Positions 11,105 through 21,326 of a stretch of DNA of 64,000 bases are shown here, piece after piece; positions within the stretch are counted from its first letter, which is position 1, and every line of letters begins with the position of its first letter. Below the pieces are notes generated by a model, which saw only the letters and a program-made list of their open reading frames with translations, was not told the origin of the DNA and ran no database searches. Source of the stretch: Microbacterium sp. NIBRBAC000506063 (GTDB lineage Bacteria; Actinomycetota; Actinomycetes; Actinomycetales; Microbacteriaceae); the NCBI RefSeq assembly GCF_017968845.1, contig NZ_CP072876.1, forward strand, positions 1,860,001 to 1,924,000. The letters are read 5' to 3'. The position numbers and the translations under genes were made by a program.

Positions 11105-11932
11105 ATGACTGCGACCAAGACCACCACCACGGGCTCGGCGGGAGACTTCGAAGGGAGGCTCGCACTCGTCACCGGGGCAGCCTCCGGCATCGGTGCGGCC
11201 ACGGCGGAAGGGTTCGCCGCGGGCGGCGCTCACGTGGTTCTGCTCGATCTCGACGCCGACAGGCTCGCCGATCGCGTGGCCGTCCTCGGCGAGGACCGTG
11301 CGACGGCGGTGCCGCTGGACGTCACCGACACCGAGGCGGTCGCGGAGGCGATCGCCTCGGCGGCCGATCGTCACGGGTCGATCCATCACGTGGTCAACTG
11401 CGCGGTGAGTTTCCTCGCGGCAGGCGTGGACGCCACCGCCGAGCAGTGGCAGCGCGCTCTCGGCGTCAATGTGGCGGCGTCGGCGATGCTCACCGCCGCA
11501 GCCAGCAGGCGCATGCCGCCGGGAAGCACGGTCGTCAACGTCTCGAGCATCTCCGCCCATGCGGCGCAGCCCGCCCGCTGGACCTACAACGCGACGAAGG
11601 CTGCGATACTCGCACTGACGCGCGGCCAGGCGCTCGACCTCGCTCCTGCGGGTATCCGCGTCAACGCGGTCAGCCCGGGCTGGATCTGGACTCCTGAGGT
11701 GGAGAAGGCCGCCGGGGGAGACCGGGCTCGGTGGGAGCCGGTGTGGGGGCGCTACCACATGCTCGAGCGGCTCGGCGAGCCCTCCGAGGTCGCGGACGCG
11801 ATCCTCTACCTCAGCGGGCCGCGCTCGACCTTCATCACGGGGACCGAGCTCATGGTCGATGGAGGTTACTCGGCGATGGGACCCGAAGGTCTCGGCGACA
11901 CGGCGAAGTTCGCCGGAAGCGATATGCACTGA
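11105..11932 (+). CDS. Short-chain dehydrogenase/reductase (SDR)
   Basis: A classical SDR of 275 residues, unbroken. It has cofactor loop TGAASGIG, acidic residue in LLDLDAD at the end of beta-2 (favouring NAD), NCAVSF in the NNAG position, catalytic Ser in NVSSIS, YNATK active site, and the C-terminal DGGYSAMGPEG. It probably oxidises a sugar, sugar acid or hydroxy acid. It follows the 2-hydroxyacid dehydrogenase by 27 nt with GAGAGGATCACC before the ATG. A 204-nt gap with its own promoter separates it from the ABC transporter genes. Confidence 0.92.
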   Translation: MTATKTTTTGSAGDFEGRLALVTGAASGIGAATAEGFAAGGAHVVLLDLDADRLADRVAVLGEDRATAVPLDVTDTEAVAEAIASAADRHGSIHHVVNCAVSFLAAGVDATAEQWQRALGVNVAASAMLTAAASRRMPPGSTVVNVSSISAHAAQPARWTYNATKAAILALTRGQALDLAPAGIRVNAVSPGWIWTPEVEKAAGGDRARWEPVWGRYHMLERLGEPSEVADAILYLSGPRSTFITGTELMVDGGYSAMGPEGLGDTAKFAGSDMH

Positions 11933-12063
11933 ACAGGGCGCCGGCGCGGATCCTCACGATCGCTCGAGGCGGTCAGGCGTCCTTCGGTGACCCGTTGTTT
12001 CGCTCACACATCTGATAGGTTGTCGAGAGTTTGGTGAGGTTGCCGCAGATTTTCGGGTTGTCA

Positions 12064-12092
12064 TTGACACCCATCAGACAAGTTGGTAGAAA
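12064..12092 (+). promoter_or_regulatory. Sigma-70-type promoter upstream of the ABC importer genes
   Basis: TTGACA (12064-12069) and TAGAAA (12087-12092) are separated by exactly 17 nt in an otherwise AT-richer gap after the SDR gene. A transcript would start near 12099, about 38 nt before the permease ATG. Confidence 0.6.
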
Positions 12093-12136
12093 GATTCGAG
12101 GCCGTGTTTCACGACCAGAACTCGATGAGGAGAAGG

Positions 12137-13047
12137 ATGAGTCAGACGCTCGCGCCGGCACGACGGCGCCGCAGGGCCTCTGCGGGGCTGTCCAGGACGG
12201 TGCTCCTTTACACGCTCCCGGCGCTCGCCGTCTACGCCTTCGTCGTGCTCGTGCCAACGGTGCAGGGCAGCGTGTACGCGTTCACCGACTGGAACGGACT
12301 GGGCAGCGACTACTCCTTCGTCGGCTTCGACAACATCATCAAGGTGCTGAACGACCCGCAGTCGATGCGGGCGCTCCGGAACACCCTGGTCATCGCCATC
12401 ACGTTCACGATCGTCCAGAACGTGCTCGGTCTCCTCCTCGCGATCGCCGTCAACTCCCAGATCAAGACCCGCAACCTGCTCAAGGTGCTCATCTTCGCCC
12501 CCGCCGTGATGACCCCGTCGTGGTCGGGTACCTCTGGCAGTACATGCTCGCCCCGAACGGACCCGTCAACACCGTTCTCAGGTCGGTCGGACTCGACTCG
12601 TTCGCTCGCACCTGGCTGGGCGACCCGAACCTCGCCCTCGGATCCATCATCTTCGTGCTCGTCTGGCAGCTCGCCGGGTACTCCATGATCATCTTTCTTG
12701 CAGGGCTGCAAAGCGTGCCGGAGGAGCTCATCGAAGCCGCTGCCGTCGATGGTGCCGGGCCGCTGCGCCGTTTCTTCAACGTCGTGCTGCCGATGCTCGG
12801 GCCCGCGATCACGATCAATCTCATGCTGAGCATGATCGGCTCGCTCAAGCTGTTCGATCATGTCTGGGCGCTGACCAACGGCGGCCCGGGCGGGCTCACT
12901 CACACGCTCACCACACTGATGTTCCGGGAAGCGTTCACCTATGGGTCCTGGGGCAAAGGCGTCTCGCTCGGTCTGGTGCTGCTGGTGATCGTACTCCTGA
13001 TCTCCGTCGTCCAGTACCGCATGCTGCTGAGGCGGGAGCTGCGATGA
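12137..13047 (+). CDS. Carbohydrate ABC transporter permease (MalF/UgpA type)
   Basis: About 303 residues with six predicted membrane helices and the inner-membrane permease EAA loop EELIEAAAVDGAGPLRRFFNVVLPM, which contacts the ATPase. The N terminus is Arg-rich and cytoplasmic. ATG 12137 has AGGAG 5 nt upstream. One base is missing near 12515; the corrected segment reads VMTPVVVGYLWQYML. It overlaps the second permease by 4 nt. No ATP-binding subunit is encoded nearby, so it probably shares a general MsiK-type ATPase, as many actinobacterial sugar importers do. Confidence 0.93.
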
Positions 13048-13865
13048 ACCGCTACACATGGCGCACGGGGATCCTCGAGGCACTGATGATCCTCGTCGGC
13101 CTCGCTATCGCGTTCCCCGTCTACATCATGGTCAACATCTCGTTGCGGCGGACGAACGACCAGACCTCGCCTCTGGTGCCCTCGCCGGACATGACCTTCG
13201 AGAACTATACGCGAGCGTGGGGCTCGGCGGGCCTTTCCCAAGCGCTGCTCAACAGCCTGTTCATCACCGTCGTCAGCGTCGCCATCCTCGTCGTCTTCTC
13301 CGCGATGGCCGCTTACGCCCTCGTTCGCGTCACCTCGCGACTTTCTACGCCGCTGTTCTACTTCTTTCTCATCGGGCTGCTGCTGCCCTTCCAGATCGCG
13401 ATGATCCCCCTGTACTTCACGATGCGCGACATCGGGCTGCTCGGCAGCCTCTGGGGCCTCATCCTGTTCTACGTCGGGGAGCGCATCTCTTTCTCGATCT
13501 TCCTGTTCGCCGGCTTCATCCGCGCGCTGCCCAGAGACTACGAAGAGGCGGCGTGGATCGACGGGGCGAGCACCAACCGGGCATTCTGGACGGTCGTCTT
13601 CCCCTTGCTGCGTCCCATCACGTGGACCGTCGTGATTCTCAACGCGATCCACGCCTGGAACGACCTGCTCACACCGATGCTCTACCTCAGCGGCACGCCG
13701 AACGTGACCGTTCCCGTCGCGATCCTTCGCTTCGTCGATCAGTACGTCACGAACTGGCCGCTCATCTTCGCGGGCCTGGTCATCGGTGTCACCCCGATCC
13801 TCCTCGCCTTCTTCCTCCTTCAGCGGTCCGTCATCAAGGGCTTCGCTAGCGGCCTCAAGGGCTGA
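13044..13865 (+). CDS. Carbohydrate ABC transporter permease (MalG/UgpE type)
   Basis: A 273-residue integral membrane protein with six helices and EAA loop YEEAAWIDGASTNRAFWTVVFPL; the frame is unbroken. It pairs with the preceding permease to form the channel. The substrate is inferred only from context: an upstream hydroxy-acid dehydrogenase and SDR, and downstream esterase and GH78 rhamnosidase genes point to a plant-derived glycoside or sugar derivative. Confidence 0.94.
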   Translation: MNRYTWRTGILEALMILVGLAIAFPVYIMVNISLRRTNDQTSPLVPSPDMTFENYTRAWGSAGLSQALLNSLFITVVSVAILVVFSAMAAYALVRVTSRLSTPLFYFFLIGLLLPFQIAMIPLYFTMRDIGLLGSLWGLILFYVGERISFSIFLFAGFIRALPRDYEEAAWIDGASTNRAFWTVVFPLLRPITWTVVILNAIHAWNDLLTPMLYLSGTPNVTVPVAILRFVDQYVTNWPLIFAGLVIGVTPILLAFFLLQRSVIKGFASGLKG

Positions 13866-13908
13866 CCGCAACCCCGGCACCACCCACACATCACAGATAG
13901 GAGATCTC

Positions 13909-15200
13909 ATGTCACACCGTCGCATCACTTTGATGGCCGCCGGCATCGCCGCCGGCGCGCTCGCGCTCGTCGCATGTTCGCCGTCCGATCCCGCACCCGA
14001 CCCCACCGGGGACGACACCGGTGCGGGTGTGCTCACCATCGCGAGCATTCCGAACTACCAGGACTCCTTGCCGGTCGTCGTCGAAGCTTTCAAGGACAAG
14101 TACCCCGACATCGATGTCCAGCTTGAGTTCGTCGATGTCGCGGCGCTGCACACGCAGATCCGTACGCAACTGAGCGCGGGCACCGCCCCGGACATCTTCA
14201 CCGCCTATCCCGGCAACGGAACTCCGACTGCCATGGAGAACCTGGTTCCCGGCGGCTATCTCGCCGACATGTCCGACCTCGGATTCAGCTCGAAGCTGCC
14301 CAGCGGCATGGAGAGCACGACTTCCATCGATGGAAAGCGCTACATCCTGCCGCTGTCCCTCGGCGGAATCGGCGGAATCTACAACGTCACGGCTCTGGAG
14401 GAGACCGGTCTGGACATCCCCGACACCTGGAGCGGAGTGCTTCAGTTCTGTGCCGACGCCGCGGCCCAGGGCAGGTCAGCCTACGCCTACGGTGCGCAGA
14501 CCGGATGGATCAACCAGTTCCCGTCCTTCCCGCTCTCGGCGACGCTTGTCTACGGTGCCGATCCGACCTTCACCGAGCGGCAGAACGCCGGTGAGGCGAC
14601 CTTCTCCGACTCCCCTGGGTGGAGGTCTTCGACAAGATCGAGCAGATGCTCGAAGCCGACTGCTTCCAGCCCGAGCCGCTCGGAACCTCCTATGAGAACG
14701 CGATTCAGCTCGTCGCGACGGGAGAGGCGATATCGATGATCTCGGTGACCTCGACCTTCGCCGCATTGCTGGGGGCCGCACCGGAAGGCACGGCGTTCGT
14801 GTTCGGCGCCTTCCCTGCCACCGACAACCCCGACGAGACGTGGATCTCCGCAGGAGGCACCGGCGGCTACGCCATCAACGCCGCAGCGAAGAACCCCGTC
14901 GCCGCCCGGTTGTTCATGGACTTCCTCGGCTCGGATGAGATGCTGGCCGAGGTCGCCCGGGTGCAGAACGCGTTGCCGTCGATCACGAGTGACTCCTTCG
15001 AGACACCCGAATCGCTGTTGCCGATGCTGCCCTATGTCGAAGCAGGAAAGACCCACCCCTACAACGACCAGCTCTGGCCGAATGCCATGGTCGCGACGGT
15101 CCTCATCGAGCAGGTCCAGCTCTTCGTCGGCGGACAGATCAGTGCGGAGGATGCACTCGCCGCGATGGATGCCGCCTTCGCCGAAGGCCCGTCGAGCTGA
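13909..15200 (+). CDS. ABC transporter extracellular solute-binding lipoprotein (family 1, sugar type)
   Basis: About 430 residues. A lipoprotein signal peptide ends in LALVAC with the lipidated Cys at residue 23. The mature protein has the usual cluster B features, ending with repeated Trp/Tyr-rich helices. It captures the substrate outside the membrane and delivers it to the two permeases encoded just upstream. One base is missing near 14613; the corrected reading is SDSPWVEVFDKIEQM. Start ATG 13909 follows TAGGAGATCTC. Confidence 0.92.
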
Positions 15201-15213
15201 CGTCGCCCGCATG

Positions 15214-15257
15214 CCGATGGCGCGGGGCTGAGCCTCTGGCAGGCTCCGCGCCATCGG
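15214..15257. terminator. Hairpin between the binding-protein and SDR genes
   Basis: A 15-bp stem with one mismatch (15214-15228 with 15243-15257) follows the binding-protein stop by 14 nt. It could end or attenuate the transcript, lowering expression of the SDR and esterase genes relative to the transporter. Confidence 0.65.
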
Positions 15258-15273
15258 GGAGCAAGGAGGAGCC

Positions 15274-16014
15274 ATGAGCCAGCGGTTCGCCGGCGATGTG
15301 GTCATCGTGACGGGTGCGTCGCGCGGCCAAGGAGCCTCGCACGCGCGACGTTTTGCCGCCGAGGGAGCGAGGGTGGTGATCGCGGACCTGCTGGAGGAAC
15401 AGGGTGCGGCGCTCGCCGGCGATCTCGGCGGCAGTGCTTTCGCTGTCCGTCACGATGTCACCTCCGAGGAGTCCTGGGCTGGGCTCCTGGCGCATACCGA
15501 GGCCCGCTTCGGTGCAGTGACCGTGCTCGTGAACAACGCAGGGGTGGATCTGCAACGATCGATCGAGGAGACGAGCCTCGAGGACTTCCGCCGGATCGTC
15601 GAGGTCAACCAGACCGGCACCTTCCTCGGCATCCGCGCAGTGATCCCGAGCATGCGGCGCGCCGGGGGAGGATCGATCATCAACATCTCGTCGATCGGTG
15701 GCATCCACAATCTTGCACGGGGGAGGGTCGCCTACGTCGCCGCGAAGCACGCCGTCCGGGGGATGACGAAGGTCGCGGCCGCCGAGCTCGCCTCCGACGG
15801 CATCCGCGTCAACTCGGTTCATCCTGGTTTCGTCGATACAGAGATGTTCCGCGAGGCGCAGGTGCCCGCTGAGCGGATCGCCGCCGTGCCTCTCGGCAGA
15901 CCAGCAGAGCTGGACGAGATCTCCGACCTGGTCCTGTTCCTCGCCTCCGCCGATTCGGCCTATATCACTGCCACCGAGCACCTCATCGACGGCGGCCTGT
16001 CCGGAGGGTTCTGA
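15274..16014 (+). CDS. Short-chain dehydrogenase/reductase (SDR)
   Basis: 246 residues, unbroken. It has cofactor motif TGASRGQG, IADLLEEQ after beta-2, NNAGV, the catalytic serine in INISSIGG, the YVAAK active site and terminal DGGLSGGF. GGAGGA lies 7 nt before ATG 15274. It lies 6 nt before the esterase gene. It may act on the alcohol or lactone-forming sugar released by the neighbouring esterase or rhamnosidase; this is inferred. Confidence 0.92.
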   Translation: MSQRFAGDVVIVTGASRGQGASHARRFAAEGARVVIADLLEEQGAALAGDLGGSAFAVRHDVTSEESWAGLLAHTEARFGAVTVLVNNAGVDLQRSIEETSLEDFRRIVEVNQTGTFLGIRAVIPSMRRAGGGSIINISSIGGIHNLARGRVAYVAAKHAVRGMTKVAAAELASDGIRVNSVHPGFVDTEMFREAQVPAERIAAVPLGRPAELDEISDLVLFLASADSAYITATEHLIDGGLSGGF

Positions 16015-16020
16015 CCGAGC

Positions 16021-17536
16021 ATGGCCGAGATCGTCGTCGAGACCCCGGGAGGACGTTACCGCGGCGTGCGCGTGGACGGCGTGAGCTCCTTCCTCGGAAT
16101 GCGCTATGGCGTCGCCACCGGCGCGGAGGGGCGTTTCCGTCCCGCCTCGCCGGCCGCTGCGCACGCCGGTGTCCGCGACGCCCTCTACTACGGACCGGCC
16201 GCGATCCAGCGGGACGCCCGGCTCGACGCGGACCCTGAACGATCGAGCGCGACCCGGCTCTACTTCCCTCGAGGCGGCTCGACGGAAGGAGTTCCGACCT
16301 CCGAGGAATGCCTGACCCTGGACGTGTGGACGCCGACCACGGACTCCGGCGCCCGACTGCCTGTGATGGTCTGGTTCCACGGCGGCGCTTTCCGCTCGGG
16401 CTCGAGCGCCGCGACCATCGCCGCCGGCGATGAGCTCGCCCGCAGCGGTCGGGTCGTCGTGGTCACCGTGAACCACCGTCTTGGACTCCTCGGCTTCACC
16501 GCTCTCGGTCATCTGCTCGGCCCGGAGTACGCTTCGTCGGGCGCCGCCGGCCTCACCGACATGGTGCTCGCTCTGGAGTGGGTGCGGGACGCGATCGGCG
16601 CCTTCGGCGGGGATCCCGGAGCCGTCACCGTCTTCGGACAGTCGGGCGGCGGGGCGAAGGTCGCGTCGCTGCTGCGGATGCCGCGCGCGGCTGGTCTGTT
16701 CCAGCGCTGCATCGCGCAGAGTCCGGGGAATCCGCCGGTCGACGAGGCGTCCGGCCGACGGCAGACCGATGAGCTGCTGCGCATCCTGGGTATTCCTCCC
16801 GATGAGACCCGCCGGCTCCTCGAGCTGCCCGCGGAGGCCTTCGTGGAAGCGCAGCGGTCGATCACCGGGTTCGGTCCCTCACCCGTCGCCGACGGTACCG
16901 AGATCCTCGCCGAGGGGACCCCCGACTCCCGCACCTCGCCCGCGGCCGAGATCTCCTCGTGGGCGCGACGAGCCATGAGTGGTCGCTCATGTTTGCGGGG
17001 ACGCCCTGGTTCGCCGATCTCGAAGAGGGAGGCCTGCCTGCGGCACTGCGCGCCGTCGCCTCGGCTCTCGACGATCCGGAGACCGCCATCGCGGAGAGCC
17101 GATCCCGCGTCCCCGGGGAGTCGCCGCCACTGCGCCTCTCCCGCATCCTCGCCGAACGGTCCTTCGGCCTCGTCGCCGAGCGCCTCGCCCGCAGCCACAC
17201 AGGGTCGGGTCGCGTCTTCCGCTACGAGGTCGTCTACGAGACCGACGCCGAGCCCAGTCCGCTCGGCGCGACGCACTGCATCGATGTGCCCTGTGTCTTC
17301 GGCACAGTGCGATGGACGCCGCTGCTCGGGGACAGGCCGGAGCGATGGAACCTGCAGCGCGACGTCATGGCGGCATGGCTGGCCTTCGCGGAGAGCGGCG
17401 AACCGGTAATGCCCGGTGGGGGCGGATGGCAGGAGGCGGGGCGGAAGGGAGCACCACTGTGCTCATCGACGCCGAGGGGTGGGAGGTGGCGGAGCGCAGA
17501 AGTCCTGCTTCCGCCGATGACCCTCTGATCTTCTGA
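16021..17536 (+). CDS. Carboxylesterase/lipase, type B family
   Basis: About 505 residues of alpha/beta hydrolase. Visible are the oxyanion-hole WFHGGAFRSGS, the nucleophile elbow TVFGQSGGGAK with catalytic Ser, and GATHCIDVPCVFG near the end carrying the likely catalytic His. Two bases are missing, near 16957 and 17447; restoring them extends the C terminus to 17536. No signal peptide is visible, so it acts in the cytoplasm, after import. It would remove acyl or aryl ester groups from an imported glycoside. It ends 7 nt from the convergent aldo/keto reductase. Confidence 0.9.
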
Positions 17537-17543
17537 CCCGGGA

Positions 17544-18422
17544 TCAGCCGGCCGTGTCTCTCGGCAGGGAGGACAGCTGCTCGTCGAGGGATTCGAGCTC
17601 GCCTCGGCTCAGGACGAGTCTTGCCGCTGCGAGCGAGGCGTCGAGGGAGGCTTGGCGTCTCGCTCCGGTGATGAGGCCGACGTGCGGACCCGCGGCGAGA
17701 AGCTTGGCGAGGAGCACGGATGCCACGGCGACGCCGTGCTCGGCGGCGATCCGTGCGGCGGGGAGCCCGGCACGGAGGCGGCGTCCAAGACCTCCCGGGC
17801 GCCGCCTCCGCCGAGCGGGGAATAGCCGAGGAAGGCGATGTCGTGACTGTGGCATCGCGCGAGCAGCTCGGCGGGAGCCGGTGCGCCGATGGCGTGCCGA
17901 TGCTGCACGGCAGCGATCGGCGCGATGCCCAGGGCGATGTCCAGCTGCTCGGAGTCGACGTTGCACAGCCCGATGCGCGCGATGCGTCCTTCCCCTCGTA
18001 GTTCCTCCAGCGCACCGACGCTCTCAGCGAAGGGGACGGCGGGGTCGGGGAAGTGCAGGAAGTAGAGGTCTATCCGATCGGTGCGAAGCACGGCGAGGCT
18101 GCGATGGCAGTCCGCGCGCAGGGCGGAGGGCGAGGCGTCGACGATATAGTGGTCGCCGTCGCGGAAGTGTCCCCCTTTGTGGAGACGAGCACGCGCTCCC
18201 GGGCACCGATGCGATCGAGCACGCGGGCGATGAGCGCCTCGTTGTGGCCCTCCGCTCCGCGGCGGGTGTATGCGCGGGCCGTGTCGATCATGTCGATCCC
18301 GGAGGCGACGGCTCTCTCGATGAGCGCTTCTGCGTTCGCATCATCGGGGGATCCTCGATCGACCACCGCGCTCCGCCGAGCAGGATCCGAGCGATCTCCT
18401 GATCGCCGAGGGAAAGCCGCAT
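17544..18422 (-). CDS. Aldo/keto reductase
   Basis: About 293 residues of an AKR TIM barrel. The catalytic tetrad is visible: Asp and Tyr in DTARAYTR, Lys in VLVSTKG, His in YFLHFPD. The C-terminal NADPH-binding part contains VGLITGARR. Three bases are missing (near 18350, 18165 and 17770), so the gene appears in four pieces until repaired. ATG 18422 is preferred because LSLGDQEIARILLGG is the usual N terminus; ATG 18434 is possible. It is divergent from the rhamnosidase gene and may reduce or oxidise a sugar aldehyde. Confidence 0.85.
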
Positions 18423-18441
18423 GTTCTCCAGCATGTCATAT

Positions 18442-18457
18442 ATGTTGGCATAAACAT
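18442..18457. promoter_or_regulatory. Small palindrome in the AKR/rhamnosidase divergent region
   Basis: ATGTT-ggcata-AACAT lies in an unusually AT-rich stretch (18425-18500) between two divergent genes, a typical operator position. No regulator gene is adjacent; the distant GntR at 9161 is one candidate. Confidence 0.35.
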
Positions 18458-18531
18458 CCTCTATACCAGGAGAAAATGCCAGTAGCATGGGGTTACTCAT
18501 CCGATAGGTAGCGTTCTTTGAAGGAGCAGAC

Positions 18532-21194
18532 GTGACGATCACCATCCGACTCACCGCTGGCTACCGCGAGAACCCGCTTGGCCTGCCGGGTGCCCGGGGA
18601 GTCATGCTCGGCTGGTCCGTCCACGGCGAGGGCGCCATCGACGGCAGGGGAGGCGTGGATGTCGAAGTCGCCTCCGACGAGGACGCTCTCGCTGCGGGCG
18701 AGTTGCTCTGGCGCGCGGACGGCGTTCGCGGTTCTGTGGTCCGATACGGTGGTCCCCTTCCTGGATCCCGGCGCGCTCTGCACTGGCGCGTCATCGCACG
18801 CGACGCCGAGGGCGCGATGGTCGTCAGCACACCGGGCGTCGCGGAGATCGGGCTGGAGTCGGCGGAGGACTGGTATGCGGGCTGGGTCAGCGCGCCGCTC
18901 GTCCCACTGCGTCGTGAGACCTGGGACCCGGTGCCGCTGCTGCGCCGCAGCTTCCCGCTCGGCCGTGCCCCCGGACGAGCGCGGATCTACGTGACGGCGC
19001 TCGGCACCTACCGGCTCTGGGTCAACGGAACCGAGGTCACTGCCGAGAGCCTGCTGCGCCCGGGATGGACGGATTTCGGTATCCGCGTCCTTCACCAGAC
19101 ATACGATGCGACAGGGCTATTGCACGCCGGGGAGAACGTCGTCGCGGTCGAGCTCGCCAACGGCTGGTACGCGGGCTGGCTCGGCCTGCAGCGCGAGCCT
19201 GGTTTCTACGGCGAGCATCCGGCCCTGCGCCTTCAGCTCGAGAGCGAAGAAGGGCTGCTCCTGGGCACCGACGGCTCCTGGCGATGCACGACCGGCGAGA
19301 TCATCGCGAGTGACATCCTTCGCGGTGAGGCGCAGGACCTGCGGCAGGCGGTCACCGGATGGCGCGAGCCGGGCTTCGACGACACCGGGTGGGGTCTGGT
19401 CGAGGTGCGCGAGGAGATCACCGTGCCGATCACGCCCCAGCCGCACGATCCCGTCGCCCCTTACCGGGAGTTCGAAGGCAGGCTTGTTCGTGCGCATGCC
19501 CGCGGGCCCGCGGTCTTCGACTTCGGGCAGAACATGGTCGGCTGGACGCGCATCCGCACCCGCACCCATCCCCGCGCCGACATCATCGTCCGCCACGGCG
19601 AGATGCTCTCGGACGACGCCCTCGTCTGGCGCGACAACCTGCGCAGCGCCTTCCAGGAGGATCGTTACACTACCGGCGACGATGGGACGCATGTGCTCGA
19701 GTCGCGGCACACTCTGCACGGCTTCCGCTACGCCGAGGTCTGGGGACTCGTCCCCGCCACTCCCCACGCGGGACTGGAGGTGCCCGATGACTTCTCCATC
19801 ACTGCCCTGGCGGTCGGGGGCGGACAGCGCCCAGCAGGTGCTTTCGAATGCTCCGACGCCGGGCTGACACACGTCTCCCGCATGGTGGAGTGGACCGTGA
19901 GAGACAATTTCATCGAGGTCATCACCGACTGCCCCAGCGGGACGAGCGGCTCGGCTGGCTCGGCGACGCCGGTGTCATCGCCGAGACCTCCGCCTATCAC
20001 TTCGACGTCGCCGCCTTCCTCGCCAAGTTCGTCCGGGACGCGGCCGACAGCCAGGAGGAGGATGGCATGGTCCACGACTACGCCCCGACCCTCCTGCCCG
20101 CGAGAAGCCGTGACGGAGCGCCCGGCTGGGCGGACGGCTATGTGCGACTCGTGCACTTGGCGGCTCGTCGCTATGGAGATCTCGTCACCTCGGCGGAGCA
20201 TATCGAGTCGATCGAGCGCTACCTGGGCGCGGTCGAGAGGGCCAACCCCACCGGTATCCGCACGCAGCGCGTCGGCTCGGATTTCTCCGATTGGCTGAGC
20301 CTCCCCGAAGACCCGGACGAGCCGCCGCATCCTGGGTACGCGTACACCGGTGCCCGATCGACCAGTTCGCGCCGTGTCGTGGCCACGGCTCATACCATCC
20401 GCTCCTTCGAGCAGTACGCCGACATCCTCGGCTGGCTCGGCAGGGACGAGGAGGCGCAGCGGGCCAGAGCACGCGCCGATGAGATCAGGGTCGCCTATGC
20501 GGCAGCCTTCGTCGACGAGCGCGGCTGGATTGAGGGCGACACTCAGACCGTCTACGCTCAGGCCATCGGATGGGACATCGTCCGAGGCCCGCTGCGCGAG
20601 CTGGTCGGCGCACGGCTGGCGCAGAAGATCGAGGAGATCGGTCACATCACCACCGGGATCCACGGTGTCCAGCACATCCTGCCCGCACTCGTGGCCGTTG
20701 GTCGCGAAGACCTCGCGGGCCGGATGCTGCTGCGCGGAGAGATGCCCGGCTGGAAGCACATGGCGGCGATGGGCGCGACGACCGTGTGGGAGAAGTGGGA
20801 TGCGTTCCGCACGGACGGCACCCACTCGACCGCCGAGATGAACTCGCTCAACCACTGCGCGCACGGCGCGGTCGGCGAGTTCCTCTTCGAGCGGGTCGCC
20901 GGGATCGGAGCGCGCGACACCGTGCGCGAGGGAGCGGTCCTCTCCGCCCCGGTGTATCTCGATGGACTGGAGTGGGCTGGCGCAGAGCACGAGACGGTCG
21001 CCGGTCCGGTACGCAGCTCCTGGCGCCGTATGCCGGCAGGGGTCGTTCATGAGCTCGACCTCGGCCCGGCGGTCGGAGCACGCTTCGTGCCGCCCTCAGG
21101 CTGGGTGCACGCGGAGCAGCCCGGGCGCACGGAGATCGATCTCGGTCCCGGACGGCATGTGATGACTCTGGTGAGGCAGGAGCAGATTCGATAG
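18532..21194 (+). CDS. Alpha-L-rhamnosidase, glycoside hydrolase family 78
   Basis: About 887 residues, the usual size of multi-domain GH78 enzymes. It has an N-terminal Fn3-like region, a beta-sandwich (ALGTYRLWVNG, LLRPGWTDF), the FDFGQNMVGW motif, and then the (alpha/alpha)6 catalytic barrel with the signature DCPQRDERLGWLGD that holds the catalytic acid residues. The barrel continues to WKHMAAMGATTVWEKWDA and SLNHCAHGAVGEFLF. One base is missing near 19936, exactly inside the signature (CCCC). GTG 18532 has AAGGAG 6 nt upstream. No signal peptide is visible, so it hydrolyses imported rhamnosides in the cytoplasm. It is monocistronic and divergent from the AKR gene. Confidence 0.92.
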
Positions 21195-21326
21195 CGCTTC
21201 TGCCGACTCAACGATGAAATCACTGATAACTCTCCTTCGCTGCGGCTTGTTGGTGTCGATGTCGCTCCGGCGACATGTCATGGCTTCTGCGAAGCATCCG
21301 GTCTTCGAACCTTGAGGAGCACTCCC

